From Bacteroidales bacterium (GTDB lineage Bacteria; Bacteroidota; Bacteroidia; Bacteroidales; P3), in the NCBI GenBank assembly GCA_017561155.1, contig JAFZDP010000058.1, forward strand, positions 1 through 44,017: 44,017 nt of DNA. The letters run 5' to 3'. Position 1 is the stretch's first letter. Each line of letters begins with the position of its first letter. Below the pieces are notes generated by a model. The model did no database searches. It worked only from the letters and a program-made list of their open reading frames with translations, and was not told the DNA's origin. Below are positions 7,702 through 17,238 of this stretch, in pieces. Made by a program: the position numbers and the translations under genes.

Positions 7702-9042
7702 ATGAAAGCCAAAGGAATAACACGATATTTATTTGCTAAAATACTTCAAAAGCCGTCTTACGAGATTGGCTTTTGGAGTATTTTGTCGTTACTGATGATA
7801 CATTTTACTACTCCGGAATATCTTAAGTATTGGTACATAATATCGGCAATGATTGTTATGAATTGTCTTATGTACCATCACATAGTAGAGTTATATACTC
7901 GAAAACTTAAGCTGTTCAAGGTGGCATATTTTGTTATGTTTTCAGCCATTGTAGCAATGGGGGTGGGAACATTTATAGTGCCATATATATCGTGGAATCC
8001 ATTTTTTCGCAGCGTATCCACAAGTTTGCTATTGGCGTTGGTACTTATAATGCAAATATCTGTTGCTATATTGAGTTTGGGATGTCTGCGCAAATGGAGT
8101 GCCGACTTTAAGGGAAAATCATTCTCCGATGCTAAATGTGTAGGCTATTTTCGTTCGGCAGTGGTGGCTTTTGCTCTTTTCTTTACGCTCTATTTGGTGG
8201 GAATGCTTTATGGTAAGAATAATTTAGTGGTACGTCGGGCCGAGATTTCCATGACTTTTTTGCCCAAAAACTTCGAAGGATACAGAATCGTTCATTTGTC
8301 CGATTTCCATTTGGGGTCTATGTATTGCCATGCAACAATGAAGCGAATGGTGGACTCTGTGAATGCTGCCAATGCCGATATGATAGTTTTTACCGGCGAT
8401 TTTGTGACATTGTGTTCGAAAGAAGCACTGCCTTATATAGGACTTTTGAAGCAGATGAAATCCAAAGATGGTGTATTTGCTGTGTTGGGAAACCACGACT
8501 ATGCCAAATATCCCTACTATCAGTCGGCCGATGTGAAGACTGCCGATAGTATCTTGTTGCACTCTATAATAAGGGATAGTTTGGGTTGGACTCTGATGAA
8601 CGACGAGAACAAAACCATAACAAGAGGTGATCAATCGATAGTGGTGGCAGGTAGTCAATATATAGGATTGCCATCTAAAAGTAAGATTAAACTGTTTGGC
8701 GACAATCCATATTCGTTTGGCGATTTGGCAAAAACATTGCAAGGCCTTGGCAATGGTAATGCAGTGGTCTTGCTTACACACAATCCCGTAGTATGGTCGA
8801 GGGTGATATTGCAAGACTATCCTTTTGTAGGGCTTACATTGTCGGGGCATACTCATGCCGGACAAATGGGGTATTATAAAAAGAAATATTCTCATCAGTA
8901 TTCAACGCCGGATGGTAAAACAAAAGCCGGACTATACCAATATCAAAATCAGTATCTGTACATCAATTCAGGTATAGGTAGCAGTGCATTGCATAGTCGA
9001 TTTCTTATCTTTCCCGAAATAACCATTGTTACACTTATGTAA
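7702..9042 (+). CDS. Membrane-anchored metallophosphoesterase (YkuE-like)
   Basis: 446 residues. The first 170 or so contain about five hydrophobic segments, for example VMFSAIVAMGVGTFIV and LLLALVLIMQISVAIL. The phosphoesterase domain follows with all dimetal motifs: HLSDFHLG (Asp about 201), FTGDFV (about 232), LGNHDY (about 263), LLTHNPV and SGHTHAGQ (about 380). These residues bind two metal ions and hydrolyse phosphoesters. In related YaeI/YkuE proteins the substrates are lipid-linked or unknown. The catalytic domain follows the last membrane segment, so it lies at the membrane surface. It probably shares a transcript with the GH130 gene upstream; dinB starts 54 bp downstream. Confidence 0.85.
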   Translation: MKAKGITRYLFAKILQKPSYEIGFWSILSLLMIHFTTPEYLKYWYIISAMIVMNCLMYHHIVELYTRKLKLFKVAYFVMFSAIVAMGVGTFIVPYISWNPFFRSVSTSLLLALVLIMQISVAILSLGCLRKWSADFKGKSFSDAKCVGYFRSAVVAFALFFTLYLVGMLYGKNNLVVRRAEISMTFLPKNFEGYRIVHLSDFHLGSMYCHATMKRMVDSVNAANADMIVFTGDFVTLCSKEALPYIGLLKQMKSKDGVFAVLGNHDYAKYPYYQSADVKTADSILLHSIIRDSLGWTLMNDENKTITRGDQSIVVAGSQYIGLPSKSKIKLFGDNPYSFGDLAKTLQGLGNGNAVVLLTHNPVVWSRVILQDYPFVGLTLSGHTHAGQMGYYKKKYSHQYSTPDGKTKAGLYQYQNQYLYINSGIGSSALHSRFLIFPEITIVTLM

Positions 9043-9096
9043 AACTTCGAATGTGTAATGACAGATTGCTATTAATATATTTATCCGGTTTGTAAT

Positions 9097-10170
9097 ATGG
9101 AGGTGAGAAAGATAATACATGTAGATATGGATGCCTTTTACGCATCGGTGGAGGAACGCGACTTTCCAGAACTTAAAGGCCGACCATTGGCTGTGGGGTC
9201 GCCAAAGGAGAGGGGAGTGGTGGCTACTGCCAACTACGAAGCCAGAAAATATGGGGTGCATTCTGCCATGTCGTCGAAAGTGGCACAAATGAAGTGCCCC
9301 ATACTGATATTTCAACCGCCCAGATTTGCTGTGTACAGAGAGGTGTCGGAAGTGGTGCACAGTATTTTTGCAGAGTATACAGATATTATAGAGCCTCTTT
9401 CGCTCGACGAAGCATATTTGGATGTTACCGAAAATAAAAAGGGTATGCCTTCGGCTACAATTATTGCTCAAGAGATAAAACAAAAGATATATTCTAAAAC
9501 CAAACTTACTGCATCGGCAGGAGTGTCGTACAATAAGTTTTTGGCAAAAATAGCTTCCGACTATCAAAAGCCCAATGGGTTGTTTGTCATCCGTCCTTGC
9601 GATGCAGAAGCATTTTTAGAGCAGTTACCTATCGAAAAGTTTTACGGGATAGGCAAGGTGACGGCTTCGCATTTGCACAATATGAATATATTCAAAGGTG
9701 CCGACCTGCTGAAAAAGACTAAAATAGAGATGGTTGATATATTCGGAAAAACAGGATTGTTTTTCTACAATATAGTTCGCGGTATCGACGACCGTCCTGT
9801 AGAACCTAACAGAGAACGCAAATCGTTCAGTGTAGAAACTACCTTTGAAAAGGATTTGACAACCAAATTCTCGGTGGTGGCAGAGTTGTATCATTTGGAA
9901 CAACGCCTTTGGGGCGATGTAGAAAATAGCGGTAAAAGTGGCAAAACAATAACGGTGAAGATAAGATTTTCCGACTTTACAACGCTTACACGAAGCTATT
10001 CGTCGGCCTTGCCAATCTTTTCTTTTGCCGAATTGCACAAGATGGTCAAACTTATTCTTTCCCGTATGGACTACGAGGGCAAAGCCATTCGCCTGTTGGG
10101 TGTGGGAATTTCTAACCTTATCGATGATGTGGAGATAAGGGAAGTGCAGTTGCGAATGGATTTCGATTAG
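9097..10170 (+). CDS. dinB: DNA polymerase IV, Y family
   Basis: 357 residues. It is an error-prone translesion polymerase. HVDMDAFYASVEERD carries the first metal-binding Asp (about residue 10) and the steric gate Phe region. SLDEAYLDV at about 102-110 carries the Asp-Glu pair. The following segment KTKLTASAGVSYNKFLAKIASDYQKPNG is the typical palm/thumb link, and YGIGKVTASHL is the helix-hairpin-helix. The last residues contain QLRMDF, which fits the Qxx(L/M)xF clamp-binding consensus, so interaction with the sliding clamp is expected. The gene is complete. It is convergent with the flippase gene downstream, with about 500 bp between them. Confidence 0.95.
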   Translation: MEVRKIIHVDMDAFYASVEERDFPELKGRPLAVGSPKERGVVATANYEARKYGVHSAMSSKVAQMKCPILIFQPPRFAVYREVSEVVHSIFAEYTDIIEPLSLDEAYLDVTENKKGMPSATIIAQEIKQKIYSKTKLTASAGVSYNKFLAKIASDYQKPNGLFVIRPCDAEAFLEQLPIEKFYGIGKVTASHLHNMNIFKGADLLKKTKIEMVDIFGKTGLFFYNIVRGIDDRPVEPNRERKSFSVETTFEKDLTTKFSVVAELYHLEQRLWGDVENSGKSGKTITVKIRFSDFTTLTRSYSSALPIFSFAELHKMVKLILSRMDYEGKAIRLLGVGISNLIDDVEIREVQLRMDFD

Positions 10171-10679
10171 GTGTTTTTTCAATAGTTTAATCGATGCGGT
10201 TGTTGTAAAATCAAGGGGGAAGGATTAATCATTATTTTAAGTTTTTTTATAATTTACTGTATGCTAAAAACCGACCTTTAGAGAGGCTTTTTGGAAAGGT
10301 TCCAATCTCGATTTATGAAGACTCCAATCTTCTCTTCTGAAGACTCCAATCTTCACGAGAGAAGACTCCAATCTTCATCTCTTGAGACTGCATTGTCAAG
10401 AAGAGAAAATAGAATGCTTGAAAATCAAGTACTTATAAAAGTGGTAAAATGGCATCGAAAAGGCATTCTTTGAGCAATGTAAAATTAAGTATTATTAACT
10501 AATACGAGGGGGAATTGTATAGGACTTTTTAGCCATATTTGGCAAGAATATCGTGAAGGAACTAATGGCTGTTGGTGTTCCATTTCGACACAATATTGTT
10601 ACATTCTTTCGAAAGTTCGAGCCTCGGATTTTGGATAATTTCGATGACTCTTAATTGTGATTTGTCCGGCAAAATGGCT
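10171..10679. other. Intergenic region between convergent dinB and flippase genes
   Basis: It holds a 22 bp period tandem array (10295-10404). The rest is AT-rich. A 60-codon frame at 10291-10473 runs through the array and is regarded as an artefact of the repeats. No clear terminator was found for either neighbour. Confidence 0.55.
10295..10404. repeat. 22 bp period tandem array with dyad units
   Basis: The 16-mer GAAGACTCCAATCTTC occurs exactly at 10317, 10339 and 10361, start to start 22 bp each time. Degenerate copies lie one period before (10295) and one after (10383). Each unit is a dyad: GAAGA pairs with TCTTC around CTCCAA. The six bases between units differ from copy to copy. It is one of six such phased arrays in the window. 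Confidence 0.85.
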
Positions 10680-11945
10680 CTAGTCTGCAATTTGTTTCAG
10701 CTCTTTTTCGTATTTCAGTATTTGCATCATGTACCACATAGTAAGTAGCAAAGTAAACACAGTGCCGCTTATGCAGAATAGCAGTATGGCCAGGTTGAAA
10801 TTGTTTAGGTATATTCCTATTGCCATGGTACCTATGCGAACCAAGAAAAGAATAAGATATAGCAGCGCTTCGGTGCGTTGTGTAGAAAAGATATTTGGAA
10901 TGAACGATATAGACGAACTTATCAGCATAACAAATATCCACGGCAACATATAGCGGAAATAGGCTACACTACCGGCCCAATCGTTGCCAAGCAAAAAGGT
11001 AAGTATGGGTTCGGCAAAGCAAAATACAACGACAAAAAGAGGTAGAGCCGCCAGATAGTTGTAGCCAAAAAAGCGAAGAATGTCTTTCATGAATGGCTGT
11101 TTGTTTAGAAATTTGGTCGATATTCGTTCGTATAATACCTTGTCGTAGGCACTATTTATTATATTCATTGGTCGGAAAGTGAAAGTGAATGCCATGGAGA
11201 AAAGGCCTATAAAAGCCTCGTCGAAGTATATGGCCAAAAGGGTAAATGGCAGATTTATCGAGAAACTATTGATAAAGTCCTTTGGCATAGAATACAGAGG
11301 AAAATTCTTGTGGGCCTTTATCATCTGTTTTATCATTCCTTTGTCGGCTTTTGGTAGAGGTATTTTCCGCAGGCGTATCCAAAAGTTTATGTTTCCTGCT
11401 ATTCGGCCAAATGTCGTACCTAATGGCAGTCCCACTTTGAATAGCGACAATAGTCCAAATCCAATCTTCATCCCTGTGGCCGAAATGTTGCTTACCACGT
11501 CGGATAGTGCTATGTGTTTAAACTCCTTGTACTTGTTGAATAGCAAAAGATATATGCGGTATTGTCCGTTGAAGAATACCAGCAATGGTATGAACAGCAT
11601 AAGCATATCCAATTTTGTGGCATCGCTGAATGCCAATATAATACCTGTAGCTATTGCTATAATTATCGATACGGTAGTACACAATATTCGACATAGTTTT
11701 ACTATTGCCGATATTTCGGTGGTGCTTTTTGCCGTCATTATTGCTTGTTCGTATCTGGCTGTGGATAATATTACGAAAATGTCGATATAGCTGAGTATGG
11801 TGGTGTATATGCCGAAGTCTTCCGACGAAAACAGACGAGCAATGACAGGATATGCCAAAAAGGTGACACATTGTGCTATTGCTGTTCCCGAAAGCAAAGT
11901 GGTACAGTTGCGTATTATCTCGTTTTTGCAATTAATCCTTCGCAT
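10680..11945 (-). CDS. Polysaccharide flippase (Wzx / MATE-like export protein)
   Basis: 421 residues, almost entirely hydrophobic. About 12 membrane segments are expected, for example TVSIIIAIATGIILAF, AALPLFVVVFCFAEPIL and FTLLLTMWYMM. The N-terminus with LLSGTAIAQCVTFLAYPVIARLFSSEDFGIY is characteristic of the polysaccharide biosynthesis/MATE superfamily: 'S.ED.G.Y' follows the first helix. Such proteins flip lipid-linked oligosaccharides across the inner membrane. No glycosyltransferases lie beside it, so the sugar cannot be named. It starts 30 bp after the vWA gene and is probably the last gene of that transcript. Confidence 0.85.
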   Translation of the reverse strand: MRRINCKNEIIRNCTTLLSGTAIAQCVTFLAYPVIARLFSSEDFGIYTTILSYIDIFVILSTARYEQAIMTAKSTTEISAIVKLCRILCTTVSIIIAIATGIILAFSDATKLDMLMLFIPLLVFFNGQYRIYLLLFNKYKEFKHIALSDVVSNISATGMKIGFGLLSLFKVGLPLGTTFGRIAGNINFWIRLRKIPLPKADKGMIKQMIKAHKNFPLYSMPKDFINSFSINLPFTLLAIYFDEAFIGLFSMAFTFTFRPMNIINSAYDKVLYERISTKFLNKQPFMKDILRFFGYNYLAALPLFVVVFCFAEPILTFLLGNDWAGSVAYFRYMLPWIFVMLISSSISFIPNIFSTQRTEALLYLILFLVRIGTMAIGIYLNNFNLAILLFCISGTVFTLLLTMWYMMQILKYEKELKQIAD

Positions 11946-11975
11946 GATTTCTTCGGTATGTTTTGTGTACTACTA

Positions 11976-14057
11976 TTATATCTCTCCGCAGTATTTTCTT
12001 ACCACCCATTCTGTGCCTAATAGCATTATTATTAGCACAAGTATTAGAGGCATATTCAGCACTTCGCTATATTTTTCTTCTTCGTATATTACGCTTTTAA
12101 CCTCGTTGTTGTCGCGTATTATATCTGCTATCTGTGCTATATCTTTGGGGTATATAAGTTTTCCGTTTGTCTTGGTAGCCATAGTGTTTAGCATAGTGTG
12201 GTCGGCCACAAGGTTTATATCCTCAAGCTTCGATTCTTCCACTACAAAAGCACCGGCAGCCGAAAGGTCCTTGTTGTTGTAGGTAGTGGTGGCGGTATAG
12301 GTATACTTTCCTGCTGCCATACTTCCTATATTCAAGTGATAGTTGTTGTTGGTTTGGTTGAATTGGTATTCCTTAGTGTTGCCTTCGGGTGTCGAAAGCT
12401 TAAGTGTAATCTCCGGAGTATTTATAGGTTCGAAATTTTCGTTGTATAGTTCACCTTCAAATATTATAGGCTCGTTGTCGCGATACGAGTTTTGTGTTGT
12501 TATGCGTAGCTGATCTTTGTTTACTCTTAGTGACAGATACATCACAGCTTTGTCTATAAGTGTGTTGAAGTTTTGGTGCGAATTGTTTTGCATATAGTCG
12601 GCTAATGCCCATTTCCAAATACCTTCGCCTACCACAAAGCCGTATCTTACATCGTGCATTTGCACAAATGTTATTATCGGATTGCCATCGGTTATTGTTC
12701 CTATCTTGGCATTGAATAGGTTTTGTGCGTTGGTTGTGGTTTTGTATTCGCCAAAAGGAGTGCTTAGAGGAGGGAATTGCTCTATCTTTTCGTACACTTC
12801 TTGTGGGAATGTAAATAGTGTAAAGTCTTTGTTGTATAGTGCTTGCGATTCGTTTGTTTTGTTTATTTTAGAGTATATCTGTAGTCCGGCCTTTTGGTTG
12901 TTTAGGCGTGTTAGGTCGGTTTGTTCGCCCACTACGAATAGCACAGGTACTTTTGCTTTCATTATTTTTTCTACTACTTCGTTGTTTCGTACGTTGTTTG
13001 ATGGTAGTTGATGTAGTATAATCAAATTGTATTTTTCGGCAGCATTTTTGAAGTCGCCGGCCAAAAAGGATTCTACTTCGTAGTTTTCGTTGTCGTCGAT
13101 ACAGCGTTTAAGTGCTGCCACATCGGGATGTGGCGAGTTTGCTATTATGGCTATTTTTTGTCTGTTGTCTATTATGTCTACCGTCATTGTGCGGTAGTTG
13201 TTGCCGGTAGATATTTCGTCGTCGGTGGGTTCTATGTGTATGGTGTAGTGTTGCAAACCTTTGGTGTCGGCGTCAAGAATAAATTGTTCTGTTGTCGAAA
13301 ACCTGTCGCCGGTATATACAATGTCTTTTGTTTGTAGTACTTTGCCGTCTTTGGCTATCGATAGTTTTCGTGTTTTGCCGTCTAGTTTTGTAGCTTTTAT
13401 TGTAATTTCTATTGGAAATTTGTTGCCTAAATATGCTATTTTGTTGTATTTTAAGTGGTATATAGTAGCATCTTTTCGGCTTGTTGTGTCGCCCATAGCT
13501 ATGGTATATATGGGTGGCAGTAGCTTGTCGATATTGTTTGTTGGCAGTGTTCCGCTGTTGTAAATACCATCGCTGGCTAGTACTATGGCTCCAACGTTGC
13601 GGTTGATATAACGGTTTTTTATTTCGTCGACAAAGTTAGAGATGTCTGTTTTGTTGTCGGTAAAGGTGACTTCATTGCCGGTTTGTGTGCTTTGGCCAAA
13701 TAGGTAGCTATGCACTTCGTAGTCCTTTTGCAAGTCGGCGATGGTGTTGGATAGCAGTGTTTGATATTCTCCTTTGTAGAAAGCCGAATCTTTACAATAC
13801 AGCAACGAAGCCGAATTGTCTTGTCCTATTATTATTATGGGTTTTTCTTTGTGGGTAAGTTTTTGTTTTACAAGTGGCGATAAGAATAAAAATGCCAATA
13901 GCGAGGCACTGCAAAAGCGAAGTACTCCAAGTGTAATGGTTGCTTTGGTAGATAGTATGCTGTCTTTGTTTTTGAAATAAAAAACCAGTGCATATACCAA
14001 TCCCAACAATATGCAGAATAAGAAAAAGTACCATTTATAGTCGAAAATAATGCTCAT
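11976..14057 (-). CDS. Membrane protein with von Willebrand factor A domain
   Basis: 693 residues. Two N-terminal membrane helices (about 10-28 and 40-62) precede a vWA-like domain. It has an intact metal-binding pattern: DNSAS at 80-84 and ASDG at about 161-164. The middle part (about 300-500) contains a Rossmann-like segment with KIAIIANSPHPDVAALKRC and a later GFVVGEGIW. A region resembling an Ig-like domain follows. The C-terminus has one helix, MPLILVLIIMLLGTEWVVRK. This arrangement is common among uncharacterised vWA membrane proteins of Bacteroidota, some encoded near Bat/MoxR clusters. No MoxR-type ATPase is seen here. The role is unknown; a part in envelope or complex assembly is inference. 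A hairpin terminator separates it from queE upstream. Confidence 0.7.
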   Translation of the reverse strand: MSIIFDYKWYFFLFCILLGLVYALVFYFKNKDSILSTKATITLGVLRFCSASLLAFLFLSPLVKQKLTHKEKPIIIIGQDNSASLLYCKDSAFYKGEYQTLLSNTIADLQKDYEVHSYLFGQSTQTGNEVTFTDNKTDISNFVDEIKNRYINRNVGAIVLASDGIYNSGTLPTNNIDKLLPPIYTIAMGDTTSRKDATIYHLKYNKIAYLGNKFPIEITIKATKLDGKTRKLSIAKDGKVLQTKDIVYTGDRFSTTEQFILDADTKGLQHYTIHIEPTDDEISTGNNYRTMTVDIIDNRQKIAIIANSPHPDVAALKRCIDDNENYEVESFLAGDFKNAAEKYNLIILHQLPSNNVRNNEVVEKIMKAKVPVLFVVGEQTDLTRLNNQKAGLQIYSKINKTNESQALYNKDFTLFTFPQEVYEKIEQFPPLSTPFGEYKTTTNAQNLFNAKIGTITDGNPIITFVQMHDVRYGFVVGEGIWKWALADYMQNNSHQNFNTLIDKAVMYLSLRVNKDQLRITTQNSYRDNEPIIFEGELYNENFEPINTPEITLKLSTPEGNTKEYQFNQTNNNYHLNIGSMAAGKYTYTATTTYNNKDLSAAGAFVVEESKLEDINLVADHTMLNTMATKTNGKLIYPKDIAQIADIIRDNNEVKSVIYEEEKYSEVLNMPLILVLIIMLLGTEWVVRKYCGEI

Positions 14058-14144
14058 GCTTTTGTGTTTAAGATGTTTGTAAACTAAAACTTACTTGTGT
14101 GCTATTGTGTTTGTAGCCTTGTGGCAAATATTGTATATTCTAAC

Positions 14145-14203
14145 TAAAAACAACAACGAAGTGCAGCGGCTTTTCGTTTGTATTCCCATTCCTTCGTTGT
14201 TGT
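14145..14203 (-). terminator. Terminator after queE
   Basis: ACAACAACGAAG at 14150-14161 pairs with CTTCGTTGTTGT at 14192-14203, a 12 bp perfect stem with a 30-base loop. On the minus strand the stem is followed by TTTTTAGTTAG. It separates queE from the vWA gene, so those two probably have separate transcripts. Confidence 0.65.
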
Positions 14204-14216
14204 GTGTTTATGTTAT

Positions 14217-14837
14217 TTATCGTATGTCAATGTATTTATGTATTTGTTGAGATATTCTCCATTTCGGATTTTGCTTTATATATTCTACTATCAGTGGAGC
14301 CAATTGTTTCTGCATTCCCCATTCCGGTTGTAGAAATAACTTGCAATCCGGGTTGACTTTGGCTACTTTGTTGGCATGGTATTCGGCACGTTCGAAATCA
14401 TCTTTGTGGCAAACCACCATCTTAAGCTCGTTGGCTACAGCGTAATATTCGGGTAGTGCTGCCTTGTTTTCTTTTGGCGATAGGCAAATCCAATCCCAAT
14501 TACCACTAAGTGTAGCCGTTCCGGATGTTTCCAATAGTGTGCGTATGCCATTTTGTTTCATCTGATTGCAAAGGTTGTCCATATTGTACAACATAGGTTC
14601 GCCACCTGTAACAACTACTGTTTTTGCCGGTATTTGTTTGGCACGTTCCACTATGTCGTGTATCGGAGTAAGGCTGTGTTTGGTAGCGTCCCATGCTTCT
14701 TTCACATCGCAAAAGTAGCACCCAACATTGCAACCACCCACTCTTACAAAGTATGCTGCCACACCGGTATTGTAGCCCTCGCCTTGCAAGCTGTAAAACT
14801 CTTCCATTATAGGAAGGCATTCTGCTCCTATTTCCAT
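14217..14837 (-). CDS. queE: 7-carboxy-7-deazaguanine synthase, radical SAM
   Basis: 206 residues. It converts 6-carboxytetrahydropterin to 7-carboxy-7-deazaguanine on the path to queuosine. The cluster motif is C36-x3-C40-x2-C43 within GGCNVGCYFCD, as in QueE proteins rather than the general radical SAM spacing of tRNA enzymes. EEFYSLQGEGYNTG at the start is diagnostic, and VVTGGEPMLYN (about 75-85) binds S-adenosylmethionine. The length is normal for the compact QueE type. It follows folD by 90 bp on the same strand. No other queuosine gene is in the window. Confidence 0.92.
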   Translation of the reverse strand: MEIGAECLPIMEEFYSLQGEGYNTGVAAYFVRVGGCNVGCYFCDVKEAWDATKHSLTPIHDIVERAKQIPAKTVVVTGGEPMLYNMDNLCNQMKQNGIRTLLETSGTATLSGNWDWICLSPKENKAALPEYYAVANELKMVVCHKDDFERAEYHANKVAKVNPDCKLFLQPEWGMQKQLAPLIVEYIKQNPKWRISQQIHKYIDIR

Positions 14838-14927
14838 CTTAGCGCTATAGTAGTTTATATATGTTTTGTCGGTTCTAATGGTTTATATATCTCTTACAGC
14901 TATATGCTTGTACCAACAATTATAATA

Positions 14928-15827
14928 TTATAAATTGTTGTTTTCGCTATAAGCTTTCAATGTATTTGATAGCAACGATACTATAGTCATAGGACCTACA
15001 CCGCCCGGTACAGGAGTGATATGGCTACATTTTGGTGCCACGTTGTCGAAATCTACGTCGCCAACAATGCGATAACCTTTTTCGCTGCTGCTATCTTCGA
15101 TGCGGTGGATACCTACGTCGATAACTGTAGCTCCTTCTTTAACCATTTCAGCTTTTAGGAACAATGGTTTTCCGATAGCTACTATTAGTATGTCGGCTTG
15201 GCGTGTTATTTCTGCCAAATTTGGAGTTCTACTGTGGCACAATGTCACTGTACAGTTGGCATTTGATGCATTTCTCGAAAGCATATTAGCAATAGGAGTA
15301 CCCACGATGTTGCTACGTCCCAATACTACACAGTGTTTTCCTACTGTTTCTACTCCCGAACGTTCCAATAGCATTTGTATGCCAAATGGTGTAGCAGGCA
15401 AGAAAGTAGAGAATCCTAATATCATCTTTCCGATATTAACAGGGTTGAATCCGTCAACGTCTTTTTTAGGACTTACTGCGTCGATTATTTTACTTTCGTT
15501 TATATGTTTAGGTAATGGTAGTTGTATTATAAAACCATCTATTTCGCTGTCGTTGTTCAAAAAGTCGATAGCTTCAAGTAGTTCTTTTTCGCTAATGGTT
15601 TCCGGATAGCGATATACCGATGAGGTAAAACCTACTTCTTTGCTGGCTTTTTCTTTCGAAGCTACATAGGTTTTGCTAGCTCCGTCTTCGCCAACAAGTA
15701 CTGCTGCCAAATGTGGAGCACGTTTGCCTTCGTCTTCTAGTTGTTTTATTCTTGCAGCAATTTCGCTCTTTATTTCGGTAGCAATTTTTTTGCCATCTAT
15801 TAGTTTATAATTTGTATTGTCTGACAT
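14928..15827 (-). CDS. folD: Methylenetetrahydrofolate dehydrogenase / cyclohydrolase
   Basis: 299 residues. The bifunctional enzyme interconverts 5,10-methylene- and 10-formyltetrahydrofolate with NADP in the cytosol. KTYVASKEKASKEVGF contains the active-site Tyr and Lys (about 54 and 58). KDVDGFNPVNIG is the folate loop, VLGRSNIVGTPIANML the dinucleotide-binding segment, and PVPGGVGPMT the conserved C-terminal motif. All key positions are present and the length is standard. It starts 49 bp after ffh, so the two are likely cotranscribed. Confidence 0.96.
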   Translation of the reverse strand: MSDNTNYKLIDGKKIATEIKSEIAARIKQLEDEGKRAPHLAAVLVGEDGASKTYVASKEKASKEVGFTSSVYRYPETISEKELLEAIDFLNNDSEIDGFIIQLPLPKHINESKIIDAVSPKKDVDGFNPVNIGKMILGFSTFLPATPFGIQMLLERSGVETVGKHCVVLGRSNIVGTPIANMLSRNASNANCTVTLCHSRTPNLAEITRQADILIVAIGKPLFLKAEMVKEGATVIDVGIHRIEDSSSEKGYRIVGDVDFDNVAPKCSHITPVPGGVGPMTIVSLLSNTLKAYSENNNL

Positions 15828-15876
15828 ACTATAGTATATTATAAAGTTATATTATATGTTTGTGTTTTCTGTCGTT

Positions 15877-17208
15877 TTATCTTCTGCGGCGTTTCATTAT
15901 GTTGCCTAGTCCTCTTCCGTTCGATGTGCTTACCATCTTCATCACCTTACGGGTTTCTTCAAATTGTTTTAGCAAACGGTTTACTTCTTGTATCGAGTTT
16001 CCGCTACCCTCTGCTATTCTCAATCTGCGACTGCCGTTTATTACCGAAGGGTTGCGACGTTCGTATGGAGTCATTGAGCCTATTATAGCTTCTATGCTCT
16101 TGAATGCGTCGTCGCCGATCTCTACATTTTGAGTCAGTTTGCTCATGCCGGGTATCATGTTCAATAAGTCTTTCACATTACCCATTTTCTTTATCTGTTC
16201 TATCTGAGCCAAAAAGTCTTCGAAGTTATATTCGTTTTTAGCAATCTTCTTTTGTAGTTTTCTAGCTTCAGCTTCGTCGTATTGCTCTTGTGCACGTTCT
16301 ACAAGCGAAACTATGTCGCCCATGCCAAGAATACGATTAGCCATACGTTCGGGATGGAATACGTCTAAAGCGTCGATCTTTTCGCCTATACCCACAAATT
16401 TGATAGGTTTGTTCACTACATAGCGGATAGTAAGAGCCGCACCACCACGAGTGTCACCATCAAGTTTTGTAAGTACTACACCGTCGAAATCCAAACGTTC
16501 GTTGAAGGCTTTGGCGGTATTTACAGCATCTTGACCTGTCATCGAGTCTACCACAAACAAAGTTTCTTGTGGGTTAAGTGTTTGTTTTAGACTTGCTATT
16601 TCGTCCATCATTTGTTCGTCTACAGCCAAACGTCCGGCGGTATCCACTATCACTACTTGTACTCCTTTGGATTTGGCTTCGCGCAAAGCATTTTCGGCTA
16701 TCTGAATAGGATTTTTGTTCTCTATCTCAGCATAAACGGGTACTCCTATTTGCTCGCCCAATACTTGCAGTTGGTTGATAGCGGCAGGACGATAAACGTC
16801 GCCGGCAACAAGCATGACATTTTTATTCTTCTTCGTTTTTAAGTAGTTGGCCAATTTGGCAGAAAAAGTTGTTTTACCTGAACCTTGAAGACCCGACATA
16901 AGGATAATGCTGGGATTACCTTTTAGGTTGATATCAACGGCTTCACTACCCATAAGTTTGGTAAGTTCGTCTTTCACTATTTTTACCATCATTTGGCCGG
17001 GTTCTACCGATTGAAGTACGTTCATACCCAATGCTTGGCTTTTTACCTTGTCGGTAAATTCTTTTGCTATAGGATAACTAACGTCGGCATCTAGCAATGC
17101 ACGGCGTACTTCTTTCACTGTTTCGGCTACGTTGATGTCTGATATCGTGCCTTTTCCTTTTAATACTTTAAACGCTTTTTCTAGCTTATTACTTAAATTC
17201 TCGAACAT
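15877..17208 (-). CDS. ffh: Signal recognition particle protein Ffh
   Basis: 443 residues. It is the GTPase that, with 4.5S RNA, targets nascent membrane proteins to FtsY and the translocon. The N domain is followed by the G domain with the P-loop GLQGSGKTT (about 106-114), DTAGRLAVDEQMMDE and TKLDGDTRGGAAL. The M domain is marked by NMIPGMSKLTQNVE and SMTPYERRNPSVINGSRRLRIAEGSG, the RNA-binding segment. The C-terminus ends in a basic RGLGNIMKRRRR. It is complete and normal in size. A TAnnTTTG element lies just upstream. No 4.5S RNA gene was recognised in the window. Confidence 0.96.
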   Translation of the reverse strand: MFENLSNKLEKAFKVLKGKGTISDINVAETVKEVRRALLDADVSYPIAKEFTDKVKSQALGMNVLQSVEPGQMMVKIVKDELTKLMGSEAVDINLKGNPSIILMSGLQGSGKTTFSAKLANYLKTKKNKNVMLVAGDVYRPAAINQLQVLGEQIGVPVYAEIENKNPIQIAENALREAKSKGVQVVIVDTAGRLAVDEQMMDEIASLKQTLNPQETLFVVDSMTGQDAVNTAKAFNERLDFDGVVLTKLDGDTRGGAALTIRYVVNKPIKFVGIGEKIDALDVFHPERMANRILGMGDIVSLVERAQEQYDEAEARKLQKKIAKNEYNFEDFLAQIEQIKKMGNVKDLLNMIPGMSKLTQNVEIGDDAFKSIEAIIGSMTPYERRNPSVINGSRRLRIAEGSGNSIQEVNRLLKQFEETRKVMKMVSTSNGRGLGNIMKRRRR

Positions 17209-17230
17209 AATGGACTATCTATATTTTTTG

Positions 17231-17238
17231 CAAAAGTA
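17231..17238 (-). promoter_or_regulatory. Bacteroidota -7 element upstream of ffh
   Basis: On the minus strand the sequence reads TACTTTTG followed by CAAAAAATATAG, matching TAnnTTTG. The start codon is 23 bases downstream of the element. No TTTG is found at the usual -33 distance. Confidence 0.55.

Noticed and set aside
10295-10404. Possible CRISPR array
   Set aside because: Units are 16 bp with 6 bp between them, far shorter than any CRISPR repeat-spacer unit, and no cas genes are present.
10291-10473. 60-codon frame through the 22 bp array
   Set aside because: The frame exists because the repeat units lack stops. The peptide has no recognisable features and the 22 bp period shifts frame in each unit, so no repeat peptide is conserved.
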